Assembly (NCBI RefSeq): GCF_030123105.1
Contig: NZ_CP126095.1
Span: 4,774,001 to 4,838,000, forward strand
Reading direction: 5' to 3'
DNA: 64,000 bases
DNA from: Paenibacillus sp. G2S3
GTDB taxonomy: Bacteria > Bacillota > Bacilli > Paenibacillales > Paenibacillaceae
Shown here: piece after piece, positions 24,275 to 33,947 of the stretch
Numbering within the stretch: the first letter of the stretch is position 1
How the letters are laid out: each line of letters starts with the position of its first letter
Notes under the pieces: generated by a model
Database searches by the model: none
The model's input: only the letters and a program-made list of their open reading frames with translations
Told to the model about the DNA's origin: nothing
Made by a program: the position numbers and the translations under genes

Positions 24275-26179
24275 TTAGGAAGACGAAGTTGTTTTGTAAT
24301 TATAAGCACTTAAAGCCATCATCGACTTGATTCGTGCACATAGCGCTTCTACAGTAAGGCCCGTTTCCTGGCGTTGTTCTTTAATGGAGCCATGCTCCAC
24401 AAAGATATCAGGTACACCCATCAGATGTACACGAGCGTCATAAATTTCATTCTCTGCATAGAATTCCAATACCGCACTACCGAGACTTCCCGCTTGGCTA
24501 GCCTCTTCCATAACAACCAAATTGGTTCCAGCGTGAGCCAAATCAAGCAGCATAGAGTTATCGAGCGGCTTCAGGAAACGCGCATTCACGACGCCCACCT
24601 GAATCCCTTCCCGCTTCAGCAAATCAGCGGCTTCTTCAGCCACTTGAACCATAGGGCCGCAAGCCACAACAGCATAACCTTCGCCGGTACGCAGCCGTTC
24701 CCAAGATCCGATTGGAATGGTATGCAGCTCAGCATCCATTGCCACACCTGTTCCGTTAATACGCGGATAGCGGTATGCAATCGGGCCGTCATTATATTCA
24801 AGCGCCGTCTTCATCATATGACGCAGCTCATTTTCGTCTTTTGGCATCATCATGACCATATTCGGAATATGGCGCATAAAAGCAACATCGTACACACCCT
24901 GATGAGTCTCACCATCCGCACCCACAAACCCAGCGCGATCAATGGCGAACATAACATTCGCGTTATGACGGCAAATATCATGGACGATCTGATCATAGGC
25001 ACGCTGCATGAAGGTAGAATACACCGCATATACCGGCTTCATCCCTTCCATAGCCAAAGCTGCACACAGCGTAGCCGCATGCTGCTCTGCAATCCCGACA
25101 TCAATCATACGGTCCGGAAATTCCTTAGCAAAAGGGAATAGGCCCGAGCCTCCTGGCATCGCAGGCGTAACAGCAATGAGGCGTGAATCTTCCCGGCCCA
25201 ATTCAATTAGCGTACTGCCAAATACTTCGGTATACATTGGAGGACCTACAGCTTTGAGTGCCTGACCAGACTCAATTTTGTACGGAGAAATAGCATGTGA
25301 TTTATAGAAATCGGTCTCAGCCGGTTTGTAGCCTTTGCCTTTAGTCGTCAGTACATGCACAAGCACAGGTCCTGCCACGTTATCTGCTTGATGGAAGGTG
25401 TCGATCATTTTCTCCAGATCATGCCCATCCACCGGACCGAGATACGTAAAGCCGAGCTCTTCAAACAATACGCCAGGTACCATCATATATTTAAGACTGT
25501 TCTTTAACTGTTCAGCGGTCTTGGCTAAACGACCTCCAATGGCAGGGATCTTCTTAAGCAGTCCTTCAACCTCGTCTTTGGCACGCAAATAGTGGCGATC
25601 TGAACGAATTTTGCTTAAGTAATTGTGCATTGCCCCTACGTTAGGAGCTATGGACATTTCATTATCGTTCAAAATAACCATCAGCTTACGCTTCTCATGA
25701 CCAATATGGTTAAGTGCTTCAAACGCCATACCACCAGTAAGAGCCCCGTCACCAATTACGGCAATTACTTTGTTGTCTTCACCCTTGAGATCGCGGGCCA
25801 TCGCCATCCCCATTGCTGCCGATAATGAGGTGCTGCTGTGTCCAGCTTCCCATACATCATGCTCGCTTTCAGAGCGCTTAACGAAGCCGCACAAGCCCTG
25901 ATATTTACGCAGGGTGTCGAAGCGGTCTTGACGACCGGTTAGTATCTTGTGGACATAGGCTTGGTGACCAACGTCATAGATCATTTTGTCCTTAGGACTG
26001 TTATAGCAATAATGTAAAGCCAAAGTGAGCTCCACGACTCCAAGATTGGATCCAAGGTGCCCACCGGTTGCTGTAAGCTTCTCAATCAGAAATCGACGGA
26101 TTTCCTCCGCAAGGGTAGTTAATTCATCGATGGACAGTGATTTCAATTGTTGTGGATCATTTATTTGTGGAAGCAGCAC
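24275..26179 (-). CDS. dxs: 1-Deoxy-D-xylulose-5-phosphate synthase (634 aa)
   Basis: The TPP-dependent enzyme condenses pyruvate and glyceraldehyde-3-phosphate, the first step of the MEP isoprenoid pathway. Signs: [13 protein letters not shown] near the start, TPP/Mg motif [18 protein letters not shown] with NDNEMSI, and transketolase pyrimidine-binding part [16 protein letters not shown] plus [18 protein letters not shown]. The full family length is present. The start codon is GTG (LLPQINDP follows), preceded by GGGGAAC. Its own promoter overlaps the ispA terminator. ispA-dxs adjacency links precursor supply with prenyl chain synthesis. Confidence 0.97.
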   Translation of the reverse strand: MLLPQINDPQQLKSLSIDELTTLAEEIRRFLIEKLTATGGHLGSNLGVVELTLALHYCYNSPKDKMIYDVGHQAYVHKILTGRQDRFDTLRKYQGLCGFVKRSESEHDVWEAGHSSTSLSAAMGMAMARDLKGEDNKVIAVIGDGALTGGMAFEALNHIGHEKRKLMVILNDNEMSIAPNVGAMHNYLSKIRSDRHYLRAKDEVEGLLKKIPAIGGRLAKTAEQLKNSLKYMMVPGVLFEELGFTYLGPVDGHDLEKMIDTFHQADNVAGPVLVHVLTTKGKGYKPAETDFYKSHAISPYKIESGQALKAVGPPMYTEVFGSTLIELGREDSRLIAVTPAMPGGSGLFPFAKEFPDRMIDVGIAEQHAATLCAALAMEGMKPVYAVYSTFMQRAYDQIVHDICRHNANVMFAIDRAGFVGADGETHQGVYDVAFMRHIPNMVMMMPKDENELRHMMKTALEYNDGPIAYRYPRINGTGVAMDAELHTIPIGSWERLRTGEGYAVVACGPMVQVAEEAADLLKREGIQVGVVNARFLKPLDNSMLLDLAHAGTNLVVMEEASQAGSLGSAVLEFYAENEIYDARVHLMGVPDIFVEHGSIKEQRQETGLTVEALCARIKSMMALSAYNYKTTSSS

Positions 26180-26224
26180 GTATAGTTCCCCGCTTTCCTA
26201 GATGTTGTAAATTATATAAAACCC

Positions 26225-26230
26225 ATTATA
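26225..26230 (-). promoter_or_regulatory. Extended -10 element for dxs
   Basis: On the minus strand TGTTATAAT, a perfect TATAAT with an upstream TG, lies 46 bases before the dxs GTG. No good TTGACA is present at 17 bases, which is normal for extended -10 promoters. Confidence 0.6.
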
Positions 26231-26237
26231 ACACAAA

Positions 26238-26267
26238 CGAAACGGCTGTCGAAATACAGCCGTTTCG
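26238..26267 (-). terminator. Hairpin after ispA
   Basis: CGAAACGGCTGT (26238-26249) is the exact complement of ACAGCCGTTTCG (26256-26267). The minus strand continues TTTGTGTT, a weak T-run. It lies 12 bases after the ispA stop. Confidence 0.7.
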
Positions 26268-26278
26268 AAAGTTCTTAA

Positions 26279-27226
26279 TTAGTGATCACGCGCCATTAAA
26301 TAATCTGCAATTTCCAGCAGGCGCTGTTTGTCATGAAAGCCGCCGTTCAGCACAGCATTACGGGCTGTTTCTGTAAGCTGCTTCACTTCTTCGCGCGAGG
26401 CTTCGAGGCCAACAAAATAAGGATAGGTTACCTTATGCTGCTTGATATCACTGCCTGTTTTTTTGCCAAGTTTACCTTCGTCACCAACCAGATCTAGAAT
26501 GTCATCCTGGATCTGAAAAGCGAGTCCAACGGCTGTTCCAAATTCATGCAATGCCTCAAGCTGTTGCTCGTTAGCACCTGCAATACGACCGCCGGCTAGC
26601 AAAGAAAAGATAATCAAATCTCCTGTCTTATGCAGATGAATGTATTTCAGCTGTGCATGATCGGTTAGACCCTGCTCGCCTTCCATATCTGCAATTTGCC
26701 CCCCGACCATACCGCGTGGACCTGCCATTTCCGCCAAATCCTCTACAATGGATAATGCACTTTCAGCGGGAATGCCAAATTTACGCGAGGCTTGTACTAC
26801 ACTATAAAAAGCATGGGTCAGAAGCGCATCGCCAGCAAGAATTGCTGTCGCTTCCCCAAAGACTTTATGATTCGTCAGCTTCCCGCGCCGATAATCATCA
26901 TTATCCATGGCAGGCAAGTCATCATGAATCAACGAGTAGGTATGTACCATCTCAATAGCAGCAGCGACAGGCAAGGCAGCCTCTCTACTTCCTCCGAGTG
27001 CTTCACAAGCGGCAATCACCAGCAGTGGCCGGAGGCGTTTACCCCCAGCCATTAGTGAATACATCATCGCTTTCTGTAAATTCTCCGGAACTTTCCATTG
27101 CGTAGGAAGAATAGCCTCTAATTCATGTGAGACTACGTCACCAATAGACGCAATGTAATCCTCCAGTGGCTGCCGTTGTGATTCTCCTGCGGTGCTTCTC
27201 TCAAGATCATGATCAAATCGAGTCAT
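26279..27226 (-). CDS. ispA: Farnesyl/geranylgeranyl diphosphate synthase, IspA type (315 aa)
   Basis: A polyprenyl synthetase that adds IPP units to allylic diphosphates. The two Asp-rich motifs are seen: DDLPAMDNDD and DDILD. GGKRLRP is the conserved IPP-binding part. ATG 27226 (MTRFDHDLER) has GGGGAC upstream and overlaps the end of xseB by 14 bases, as in many Bacillales. A nine-codon longer frame exists without a site. The Tyr before the first Asp motif region (MVHTYSLIHDD) fits a C15-product enzyme, though chain length is not certain. Confidence 0.95.
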   Translation of the reverse strand: MTRFDHDLERSTAGESQRQPLEDYIASIGDVVSHELEAILPTQWKVPENLQKAMMYSLMAGGKRLRPLLVIAACEALGGSREAALPVAAAIEMVHTYSLIHDDLPAMDNDDYRRGKLTNHKVFGEATAILAGDALLTHAFYSVVQASRKFGIPAESALSIVEDLAEMAGPRGMVGGQIADMEGEQGLTDHAQLKYIHLHKTGDLIIFSLLAGGRIAGANEQQLEALHEFGTAVGLAFQIQDDILDLVGDEGKLGKKTGSDIKQHKVTYPYFVGLEASREEVKQLTETARNAVLNGGFHDKQRLLEIADYLMARDH

Positions 27227-27470
27227 CGGCGTCCCCTTCCAGACGTGCACCAAACGGCTTCTTGCGCAGTTCTCCGTCCTCTAGGGTAATCATTTCGATC
27301 TTTCGCTCTACCTGCTCAAGCTTGCTGCCGCAAAGCTGAGATAACTTCATGCCTTGCTGAAATAAATCGATGGCCTTCTCCAGGGGAACGTCGCCGTGTT
27401 CAAGCTCACGTACGATTTCCTCCAGCCGGTCCATGGCGCCTTCAAAATCAAGCTCCGCTTCCTTCGTCAT
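27213..27470 (-). CDS. xseB: Exodeoxyribonuclease VII small subunit (85 aa)
   Basis: XseB joins XseA to form exonuclease VII, which degrades single-stranded DNA to oligonucleotides. The helical-hairpin signature is present: FEGAMDRLEEIVRELEHGDVPLE, then LFQQGMKLSQLC. The in-frame ATG at 27482 sits directly against the AAGGAGG site and would be unusable, so ATG 27470 is preferred. The spacing of 12 bases is a little long. It overlaps the xseA end (27448) and the ispA start (27226), which points to coupled translation. Confidence 0.93.
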   Translation of the reverse strand: MTKEAELDFEGAMDRLEEIVRELEHGDVPLEKAIDLFQQGMKLSQLCGSKLEQVERKIEMITLEDGELRKKPFGARLEGDADDSI

Positions 27471-28827
27471 CGTCTTTGCCATCCTCCTTCATTCCCCATA
27501 CCTGGCAGTTCAGCTGTCCGTCATTCATCTTTATCACTACAAGATCGCCAAGCTGCACTTCGGTCAGCGATTTAATTAAATGCTCTTCTGCTTCGTCATA
27601 GACTAGGCTGTAGCCTCTCGACATGACTTTAAGAGGGCTCAGCGCATCCAGATGACGAATCTCCGCTACATAGCGAGATTTCTTCTCCTGCAAGCGTGCC
27701 TGCATCGCACCCATCAGCTCACGGCGAATGCTCTCGGTGCGCTGACGTGCAGCAGCAACACTGCTCTGCGGATGGAACCGCTGCAGACTATGATGCAGCA
27801 CAGCTGTGCGCTCGCGGGAACGGCTGAGCCGTGCATCCGCAGAGCGCTGGAGCCGTTCACGCAGCTGATCCAGCCGCTGCGTGTGCTGCATCAGCGAGCG
27901 GCGCGGGCCTGCCAGCGCCAGCGAGCGTTCCAGCCCCGCGTGACGCTCGCGTCCGCGCTGGGCACGTCTTTGCAGCGCTTGGCGCAGCCGCTGCTGTTGC
28001 TGGCGAAGCTGCGCAGCAAGCTCGCCGGCGTGTGGCACGGCCAGCTCCGCGGCCGCTGTGGGCGTAGCCGCGCGGAGGTCGGCGGCGAAATCGGCAATCG
28101 TGAAGTCGGTCTCGTGGCCAACGGCCGAGATGACCGGAATCCTCGATGCCGATATCGCTCGCGCGACTTCCTCCTCGTTGAACGCCCACAGCTCCTCGAG
28201 CGAACCGCCACCGCGGCCGACAATAAGCACGTCGGCCTCACCCATACGGTTCAGCGCTCCAATCGCCTTCACAATCGAAGGTGCGGCGCCTTTGCCTTGC
28301 ACCAGTACGGGATAGATTACAATAGCCACCTGCGGGAACCGCCGCTGGAGTGTAATCACGATATCCCGCACAGCTGCTCCTGTTGGCGAAGTAATCACGC
28401 CAATGCACTTTGGAAAGCGAGGCAAAGGGCGTTTACGCGCTTCTGCAAACAACCCCTCTTGCTCAAGCTTACTCTTCAGCTGCTCATAGGCTAAATATAG
28501 ACTACCAATTCCATCAGGCTGCATATGTGTGGCATAGAACTGATACTGCCCGTCCCGTTCATATACAGTCACATTACCTCTAGCAATTACCCGAGCACCT
28601 TCCTTCGGGATAAAGGGTAGGCGCTGGTTATGAGAAGCAAACATAATCGCCTTGATCCGGCTGCTCTCATCCTTTAGCGTGAAATACATATGACCGCTAC
28701 CGTGATGTGTAAAGTTGGAAATCTCTCCGCGAATCCATACATCCGAAAGTAAATTATCCGAGTCTAGCTTCATGCGGATGTAACGGTTGAGTTCTTTTAT
28801 CGAATAGACCTGCCGCTCTGCCGCCAT
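27448..28827 (-). CDS. xseA: Exodeoxyribonuclease VII large subunit (459 aa)
   Basis: The catalytic subunit has an N-terminal OB-fold (ELNRYIRMKLDSDNLLSDVW, GEISNFTHHGSGHMYFTLKD) and the catalytic core with GVITSPTGAAVRDI, GRGGGSLEELWAFNEE and ISAVGHETDFTIADFAADLRA. The following helical segment (about residues 260-380) is extremely rich in Arg, Gln and Ala, and its DNA (27840-28080) is markedly more GC-rich than its neighbours. The C-terminal LSPLKVMSRGYSLV is standard. It lies 11 bases after folD. Confidence 0.95.
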   Translation of the reverse strand: MAAERQVYSIKELNRYIRMKLDSDNLLSDVWIRGEISNFTHHGSGHMYFTLKDESSRIKAIMFASHNQRLPFIPKEGARVIARGNVTVYERDGQYQFYATHMQPDGIGSLYLAYEQLKSKLEQEGLFAEARKRPLPRFPKCIGVITSPTGAAVRDIVITLQRRFPQVAIVIYPVLVQGKGAAPSIVKAIGALNRMGEADVLIVGRGGGSLEELWAFNEEEVARAISASRIPVISAVGHETDFTIADFAADLRAATPTAAAELAVPHAGELAAQLRQQQQRLRQALQRRAQRGRERHAGLERSLALAGPRRSLMQHTQRLDQLRERLQRSADARLSRSRERTAVLHHSLQRFHPQSSVAAARQRTESIRRELMGAMQARLQEKKSRYVAEIRHLDALSPLKVMSRGYSLVYDEAEEHLIKSLTEVQLGDLVVIKMNDGQLNCQVWGMKEDGKDDDEGSGA

Positions 28828-28838
28828 GAATCCTACCC

Positions 28839-29696
28839 CTATTCCAGGCCGTGACGGCGTTTAGCCGCAATCAGCGTGTTGCTCATCAGCATTGTAATAG
28901 TCATCGGTCCAACCCCACCCGGAACAGGTGTGATGTAACCGGCAACTTCTTTTGCACTATCATAATCAACGTCACCCGCAAGCTTACCGTTATCCAAACG
29001 GTTCATACCCACATCAATGACAACAGCACCCGGCTTCACATACGAAGCGTCAATGAAATTGGCGCGTCCGATCGCAACTACGAGAATATCCGCTTGACGG
29101 CTAATCTCTTGCATATTAGCTGTACGGGAGTGGCACATCGTTACAGTAGCATTTTCACGTTGCAGTAACAAAGATACTGGCTTGCCCACAATATTACTGC
29201 GGCCAATGACCACAGCATGTTTACCAGCCATACCTGTTCCTGTACGTTTGATTAGTTCAATTACACCAGCAGGTGTACAAGGAAGCAGACTGTCAGCACC
29301 AATCACTAGGTTACCTACATTTACAGGATGGAAGCCGTCAACGTCTTTCTCCACGGAGATAGCATCAATAACAGCTTTTTCCTCAATATGCTTAGGCAAC
29401 GGAAGTTGAACCAGAATCCCATCAATATCATCGCGTCCATTAAGCTGCGCTACGAGAGCCAGCAATTCTTCTTGAGTAGTAGACTCATCCAGTTTATGCA
29501 CTTCCGAATGGAAACCAAGGCTGATACAGGATTTCTCCTTATTGCGAACATAAACTTGTGATCCTGGATCTTCACCTACTAGAATTACTGCCAGACCGGG
29601 CTTCACGCCACGTTTCGCCAGTTCAGCAACCTCCTGGGCAATACCAATACGAATTTCCTCAGATACTTGTTTACCACTGATGATTGCTGCTGTCAT
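28839..29696 (-). CDS. folD: FolD bifunctional methylenetetrahydrofolate dehydrogenase/cyclohydrolase (285 aa)
   Basis: Interconverts 5,10-methylene-THF and 10-formyl-THF, giving one-carbon units for purines and formyl-Met. Signatures include the catalytic Lys in [32 protein letters not shown], the NADP site [17 protein letters not shown], and [12 protein letters not shown] near the end. The normal length is present. GGGGAGAG precedes ATG 29696. It lies 51 bases after nusB on the same strand and starts the folD-xseA-xseB-ispA group. Confidence 0.97.
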   Translation of the reverse strand: MTAAIISGKQVSEEIRIGIAQEVAELAKRGVKPGLAVILVGEDPGSQVYVRNKEKSCISLGFHSEVHKLDESTTQEELLALVAQLNGRDDIDGILVQLPLPKHIEEKAVIDAISVEKDVDGFHPVNVGNLVIGADSLLPCTPAGVIELIKRTGTGMAGKHAVVIGRSNIVGKPVSLLLQRENATVTMCHSRTANMQEISRQADILVVAIGRANFIDASYVKPGAVVIDVGMNRLDNGKLAGDVDYDSAKEVAGYITPVPGGVGPMTITMLMSNTLIAAKRRHGLE

Positions 29697-29746
29697 GATA
29701 GTCTCTCCCCTTTTATATACTTTACTATTACTAATGTATAAAAAAA

Positions 29747-30199
29747 TTAAGAATGGTCAGCTTTAATTGTATCTATCTCCTGAATCATCTTACCAAGCAC
29801 ACCGTTTACAAACTTGCCGGAATCATCCGTTCCAAAATGCTTAGCCAAATCAATAGCCTCATTCACAGCAACCTTAGCCGGAACATCATTTGCGAACACC
29901 ATTTCATACGCCGCAAGACGTAAAATCTGACGATCCACACGTGACAGACGGCTCATTTGCCAGCCCTTCAAGTAATGCTCAAGCATATCGTCAATAGCAA
30001 CCTTGTGCTCCCACACACCGTTTACATGCTCCACCACATAGTGCTTGAGCTGAATTTCGTCCGTAATTACACGATCGGTTTCATTTTCCTCTGAAGCTTC
30101 CTCCAGCAGCATTTCTACGGCATCCGCGCTTTCTACATCGTTCATTTCCATCTGATACAGGCTTTGGACAATAATCTCTCTCGCTATACGTCTTTTCAT
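29747..30199 (-). CDS. nusB: Transcription antitermination factor NusB (150 aa)
   Basis: NusB binds boxA RNA with NusE (S10) to help RNA polymerase pass terminators in rRNA operons. The all-helical protein has the family start [18 protein letters not shown], the central [21 protein letters not shown] and [27 protein letters not shown]. It is slightly longer than the B. subtilis protein because of an acidic insert ([14 protein letters not shown]). AGGAGG precedes ATG 30199. It keeps the B. subtilis position upstream of folD. Confidence 0.97.
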   Translation of the reverse strand: MKRRIAREIIVQSLYQMEMNDVESADAVEMLLEEASEENETDRVITDEIQLKHYVVEHVNGVWEHKVAIDDMLEHYLKGWQMSRLSRVDRQILRLAAYEMVFANDVPAKVAVNEAIDLAKHFGTDDSGKFVNGVLGKMIQEIDTIKADHS

Positions 30200-30498
30200 G
30201 TGTTCCTCCTAAAATCTTATATCGCATTAACATCTTTATTCAACCTTCTATAACGTCGGGCAACCATAAATATAACTGCACACCACTAGTGTAATAATAA
30301 TTTAGACTTTATTCACATCGCCTATAATTATTTTAAGCCCAAATCCTTCGAATTCTATCCCTAATCCTTAGAGGATTATTGTCCGATGTCCGTTAAAGAT
30401 AACTTTCACAATTTAAAAAAACCGCAAAGCCTTTCTTCCAGGGGCATTGGACAACACAAACTTACGGCTTCCTGCTCCGGGAAAAAGACTATCGCGGT
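30200..30498. other. Intergenic region between the Asp23 group and nusB
   Basis: No gene is seen. On the minus strand AACCGC near 30497 and GCGGTTTTTTT near 30414-30424 could form the base of a long terminator for the DUF2273 gene, with inner GGCTT/AAGCC-type pairing. This is uncertain. Confidence 0.45.
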
Positions 30499-30732
30499 TC
30501 ACTTGAAGGGACGCCAGCGTCCGGATAGACGCGCAATCAGCTCTTGCCACTGAAACAGTGGAGCCTCTGCGTTATCCTTTCTTTTGCCGAACGTATATCC
30601 GATGAACACTACCAGTGCAAAGAACAACATATCCCAAAAACCGCAAATTAAATATATCAAACCTAGACCAATGCCGAAAGTCACTCCGGCGATTCTACCC
30701 CCGTGACTTTCCCATACTTCTTTCCAAGACAT
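30499..30732 (-). CDS. DUF2273 small membrane protein (77 aa)
   Basis: Two membrane helices (about residues 14-30 and 34-47: VTFGIGLGLIYLICGFWDMLFFALVVFIG) preceded by WESHGGRIAG and followed by a basic KRK turn match DUF2273, a family regularly found with AmaP and Asp23. It lies 15 bases after amaP. The C-terminal extension of about 25 residues is soluble. Probable part of the Asp23 membrane-associated envelope-stress complex; its molecular role is unknown. Confidence 0.85.
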   Translation of the reverse strand: MSWKEVWESHGGRIAGVTFGIGLGLIYLICGFWDMLFFALVVFIGYTFGKRKDNAEAPLFQWQELIARLSGRWRPFK

Positions 30733-30747
30733 AAGGGAAATTCACCT

Positions 30748-31296
30748 CTATTCCACTCGACTTTTGAAGCTTGGAGACTGCGTAAGGTTAGCAATATATA
30801 CAGACACATCCGCAACCGGAATACCGGTTGTCTCCTGCACAAAATCATGCACCTGACGTTGCACTTCTGTGGTTAGTAGCGGCAATGAATGCTCACCGTC
30901 CACTACTGCGCGAATTGTAATTTCAAGGCCCGCCTGAGAAACGCGAATACGCGATTTGAGATCTCTGATTCCCTTCACTTTACCGGCAGCCTTAAGACTC
31001 AGATTCTCAATGGTCTCCACTGAAATCTGGATATCCCCATACTCTGTACGCTGATCAACAGAAGGTAAAGAAGCGCGATCACGACGCAAAGAGATGTAGA
31101 AAAATCGGATGCTCAGAAGGAACAAGACAACTGCTACTACAATTGCAGTAATATAAGCTGCTGGTCCATTCTCAATCTCCAAAGTTTTAGGAATAGCACC
31201 GCTCAAGAGGAGGATGGCAATAACAGATAATATTCCGATACTTAAGCTGTAGACAAACAGCAAAAGTCTGTCCAAAATTTTTGCCACGAGTCTCAT
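30748..31296 (-). CDS. amaP: Alkaline shock response membrane anchor protein AmaP (182 aa)
   Basis: AmaP anchors Asp23 to the membrane in Staphylococcus aureus. Two N-terminal membrane helices (about residues 8-30 and 46-68) are followed by RRDRASLP and an Asp23-like soluble domain (GDIQISVETIENLSLKAAGKV, then RQVHDFVQETTGIPVADVSVYI). This is the standard AmaP layout. It lies between asp23 and the DUF2273 gene on one transcript. B. subtilis has no gene between yqhY and nusB, so this two-gene insertion is a lineage difference. Confidence 0.88.
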   Translation of the reverse strand: MRLVAKILDRLLLFVYSLSIGILSVIAILLLSGAIPKTLEIENGPAAYITAIVVAVVLFLLSIRFFYISLRRDRASLPSVDQRTEYGDIQISVETIENLSLKAAGKVKGIRDLKSRIRVSQAGLEITIRAVVDGEHSLPLLTTEVQRQVHDFVQETTGIPVADVSVYIANLTQSPSFKSRVE

Positions 31297-31361
31297 AACC
31301 TCCTTAAATTAGAGTAAACCCTCGACTTTGCTGTCGGGGGTTTATGGAAGAACGACGACTG

Positions 31362-31778
31362 TTATTTCACGCGAAGAACCGTTTCAGCTTCCTCGTTCTT
31401 GTCTACAGTGTTGTTGTTCTTGAATTGTACATCATGAATATGCACATTCACTTCCACAACAGTCAGACCAGTCATAGTCTCGATGGAACGCTTAACATTA
31501 CGCTGAATTTCAGCAGCCACTTCAGGAAGACGGTTACCATATTCAATGATTACAGAAACATCCACCGCAGCTTCGCGTTGTCCAACCTCTACTTTAACTC
31601 CTTTGGACAAGTTCTTACGTCCGAGAAGCTCAACAATACCGCCGGCGAAACCACCGCTCATGCCAGCTACACCTTTAACCTCAACGGTCGCTAAACCTGC
31701 AATCACCTCGATCACTTCAGGAGCAATCTGGATCTCACCGATTTCTGTCCGTTCGTATTCTGTCGGCAATGTACTCAT
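31362..31778 (-). CDS. asp23: Asp23/Gls24 (DUF322) family protein (138 aa)
   Basis: The soluble Asp23 domain is complete: ERTEIGEIQIAPEVIEVIAGLA, GRKNLSKGVKVEVGQREAAVDV and RSIETMTGLTVVEVNVHI. The family includes B. subtilis YqhY, encoded at the same place after accC, which is linked to acetyl-CoA carboxylase control. The start MSTLPTEYER at 31778 is preferred; upstream in-frame TTG and GTG codons overlap the AAAGGTG site. A strong promoter lies inside the accC-asp23 gap. Confidence 0.92.
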   Translation of the reverse strand: MSTLPTEYERTEIGEIQIAPEVIEVIAGLATVEVKGVAGMSGGFAGGIVELLGRKNLSKGVKVEVGQREAAVDVSVIIEYGNRLPEVAAEIQRNVKRSIETMTGLTVVEVNVHIHDVQFKNNNTVDKNEEAETVLRVK

Positions 31779-31847
31779 TTTAGACTTCACACCTTTCAAC
31801 AAAGATTCTCATAAATTCAAGCGTAAAGCACGTCTCTTATTAAACAT

Positions 31848-31876
31848 ACTATATCATTTGACGAACTTTATGACAA
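31848..31876 (-). promoter_or_regulatory. Sigma-A promoter of asp23
   Basis: On the minus strand, TTGTCA (31871-31876), a 17-base spacer and TATAGT (31848-31853) with a preceding TGA, 70 bases before the asp23 start. Confidence 0.7.
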
Positions 31877-31892
31877 ACAAAGCGAAGTCGTC

Positions 31893-33236
31893 CTAAATTT
31901 CATACTCTTCCAGAAACTTGATGTCAAAATTACCATCCAGAAATACAGGATGCTCCAGCAGTTTCTGATGGAAAGGGATCGTAGTATGGATTCCTTCCAC
32001 CGCGAATTCAGCCAAGGCGCGCTTCATCTTTGCAATCGCTTCCTGACGTGTGGGTGCCCATACAATCAGCTTTGCAATCATAGAATCATAGAAAGGGGAA
32101 ATCGTATAACCAGGGTACGCTGCGCTATCTACACGAACACCGAGACCTCCAGGCGGCAAATAAAAGCCAATTTTACCTGGTGAAGGCATAAAATTACGCT
32201 CTGGATCTTCCGCGTTGATACGGCATTCAATTGACCAGCCATTAATTACGATATCTTCCTGTGTAAAAGACAAAGGATTTCCTTCTGCAACAGAGATCAT
32301 TTCCTTGATCAAATCCACACCCGTAACCATTTCTGTTACCGGATGCTCCACCTGGATACGAGTATTCATCTCCATGAAGTAGAACTGTCCATCCGGTCCA
32401 AGCAGAAATTCAAGCGTCCCCGCTCCCGAATAGTTTACGGCAAGTGCTGCGCGAACTGCAGCATGACCCATCGCTTCACGGATATCCGGTGTAAGTACAG
32501 AACAAGGTGCCTCTTCAATCAGCTTTTGACGGCGACGCTGTACGGAACAGTCGCGTTCACCTAAATGCACTACATTACCATGCTTATCTGCAATAATTTG
32601 AATTTCTACATGCTTCATACCTGTAAGGTACTTTTCCAAATATACACCAGCGTTACCAAACGCCTTCTGCGCTTCCTGTTGTGCAGCAGTAATCTGCTTC
32701 ACCAATGATTCCTCGTCCTCAGCAATCCGAATGCCCTTACCCCCGCCACCTGCGGTAGCCTTAATGATAATCGGGTATCCGATATCACGACCCAGCATGA
32801 CGGCTTCCTCAACATCACCTACAAGGCCATCTGAGCCCGGGATAATCGGAACTCCAGCCAGCTTCATGGTTTCCTTCGCCACAGCTTTATCGCCCATACG
32901 GTTAATTGCATCTGGAGATGGCCCTATGAAGATAATATTGCAAGATTCACAAATCTCTGCAAAATCTGCATTCTCAGCTAAAAATCCATAACCAGGATGG
33001 ATGGCATCACATTCTGTTAAGGTGGCTACACTCATAATATTTGTAAAGTTCAGATAGCTGTCCTTGGACGGCATCGGACCGATGCAGTAAGCCTCATCAG
33101 CCAACCGGACATGCAGTGAATCCCGGTCAGGTTCCGAATAGACCGCGACGGTGGAAATGCCCAGTTCTCGGCAGGCCCTAATAATGCGGACCGCGATTTC
33201 GCCGCGGTTGGCAATCAACACTTTTTGAATGTTCAT
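31893..33236 (-). CDS. accC: Acetyl-CoA carboxylase biotin carboxylase subunit (447 aa)
   Basis: Carboxylates the biotin on AccB with ATP and bicarbonate, the first half-reaction of malonyl-CoA synthesis. Signatures include [20 protein letters not shown] at the start, the glycine-rich ATP lid [28 protein letters not shown] with the catalytic Glu/Arg/Asn set, and [11 protein letters not shown] near the end. The length is normal. It is 54 bases downstream of accB on one transcript. Confidence 0.97.
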   Translation of the reverse strand: MNIQKVLIANRGEIAVRIIRACRELGISTVAVYSEPDRDSLHVRLADEAYCIGPMPSKDSYLNFTNIMSVATLTECDAIHPGYGFLAENADFAEICESCNIIFIGPSPDAINRMGDKAVAKETMKLAGVPIIPGSDGLVGDVEEAVMLGRDIGYPIIIKATAGGGGKGIRIAEDEESLVKQITAAQQEAQKAFGNAGVYLEKYLTGMKHVEIQIIADKHGNVVHLGERDCSVQRRRQKLIEEAPCSVLTPDIREAMGHAAVRAALAVNYSGAGTLEFLLGPDGQFYFMEMNTRIQVEHPVTEMVTGVDLIKEMISVAEGNPLSFTQEDIVINGWSIECRINAEDPERNFMPSPGKIGFYLPPGGLGVRVDSAAYPGYTISPFYDSMIAKLIVWAPTRQEAIAKMKRALAEFAVEGIHTTIPFHQKLLEHPVFLDGNFDIKFLEEYEI

Positions 33237-33290
33237 GCGTTTCCTCCCAAAGTTTTGCGAAGCTTCCGCTCCATTAGTAATCTGCGGTAT

Positions 33291-33800
33291 TTATTCCGGT
33301 TTAACCAGGAATAGCGGTTGACCGTATTCTACAAGCTGACCATTCTCGGCTAGTACAGACACGATTTCACCTTTAATTTCCGCTTCCAGCTCATTCATCA
33401 GCTTCATCGCTTCGATAATGCATACCGTTGTTTTCTCACCAACACGGTCTCCAACATTAACGAACGATGGCATTTCCGGAGAAGCAGCACTATAAAACGT
33501 TCCCACCATTGGAGATACAATTTTATGTAGTTTGCCTTCTGCGACGGCTTGTGGCTGCTGCGCTGGAGGAACCTCACTGATTACTGGATAGGACACTTGC
33601 TGCACGCTCTGCGGCTGCGGGGCAGGCGTAAAGGGATAGGCATTATAAGGAGTCGCCTGTACTGCTATTCCATCAGCTTCAGGGCGATCCGGTTTACGAA
33701 TTGCAAGCTTCATTCCTTCGCTTTCGATCTCCAACTCATGTACAGAGGAGGTCTGGTCCAGCAATTTAATTAATTCCTTAATTTCGCTCAACTTGAACAT
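33291..33800 (-). CDS. accB: Acetyl-CoA carboxylase biotin carboxyl carrier protein (169 aa)
   Basis: The carrier protein has an N-terminal AccB domain ([20 protein letters not shown]), a Pro/Gln-rich flexible linker (about residues 55-88), and a biotinyl domain starting SPMVGTFY. Biotin should be attached to Lys133 in the EAMKLMNE motif. It begins the accB-accC pair and has its own TATAAT promoter. It lies directly after the spoIIIA operon as in B. subtilis, which ties fatty-acid supply genes to the sporulation cluster by position only. Confidence 0.96.
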   Translation of the reverse strand: MFKLSEIKELIKLLDQTSSVHELEIESEGMKLAIRKPDRPEADGIAVQATPYNAYPFTPAPQPQSVQQVSYPVISEVPPAQQPQAVAEGKLHKIVSPMVGTFYSAASPEMPSFVNVGDRVGEKTTVCIIEAMKLMNELEAEIKGEIVSVLAENGQLVEYGQPLFLVKPE

Positions 33801-33865
33801 ACATCAGTTCACTCCTTCAGCTTTCTCTCAAAGCCACTTCTTAAGCGGACAAGATAACTTTATGT

Positions 33866-33871
33866 ATTATA
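33866..33871 (-). promoter_or_regulatory. -10 element of the accB promoter
   Basis: The minus strand has TGATATAAT, a perfect TATAAT preceded by TGA, 66 bases upstream of accB. The -35 match is poor. Confidence 0.5.
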
Positions 33872-33889
33872 TCATAAACGCTAGAAATG

Positions 33890-33919
33890 GAAAGAGCCCG
33901 GGATAACCCGAGCTCTTTC
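33890..33919 (-). terminator. Hairpin after spoIIIAH
   Basis: GAAAGAGCCCGGG (33890-33902) pairs with CCCGAGCTCTTTC (33907-33919) with one bulged position. The following T-run is weak, so some read-through into accB is possible. Confidence 0.65.
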
Positions 33920-33947
33920 GTCATTTTCCCTATAATTTTTCGTCTTA

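Noticed and set aside
27857..28494. Long open frames antisense and out of frame inside xseA
   Set aside because: They result from the local GC bias of xseA. The xseA frame has clear family motifs throughout.
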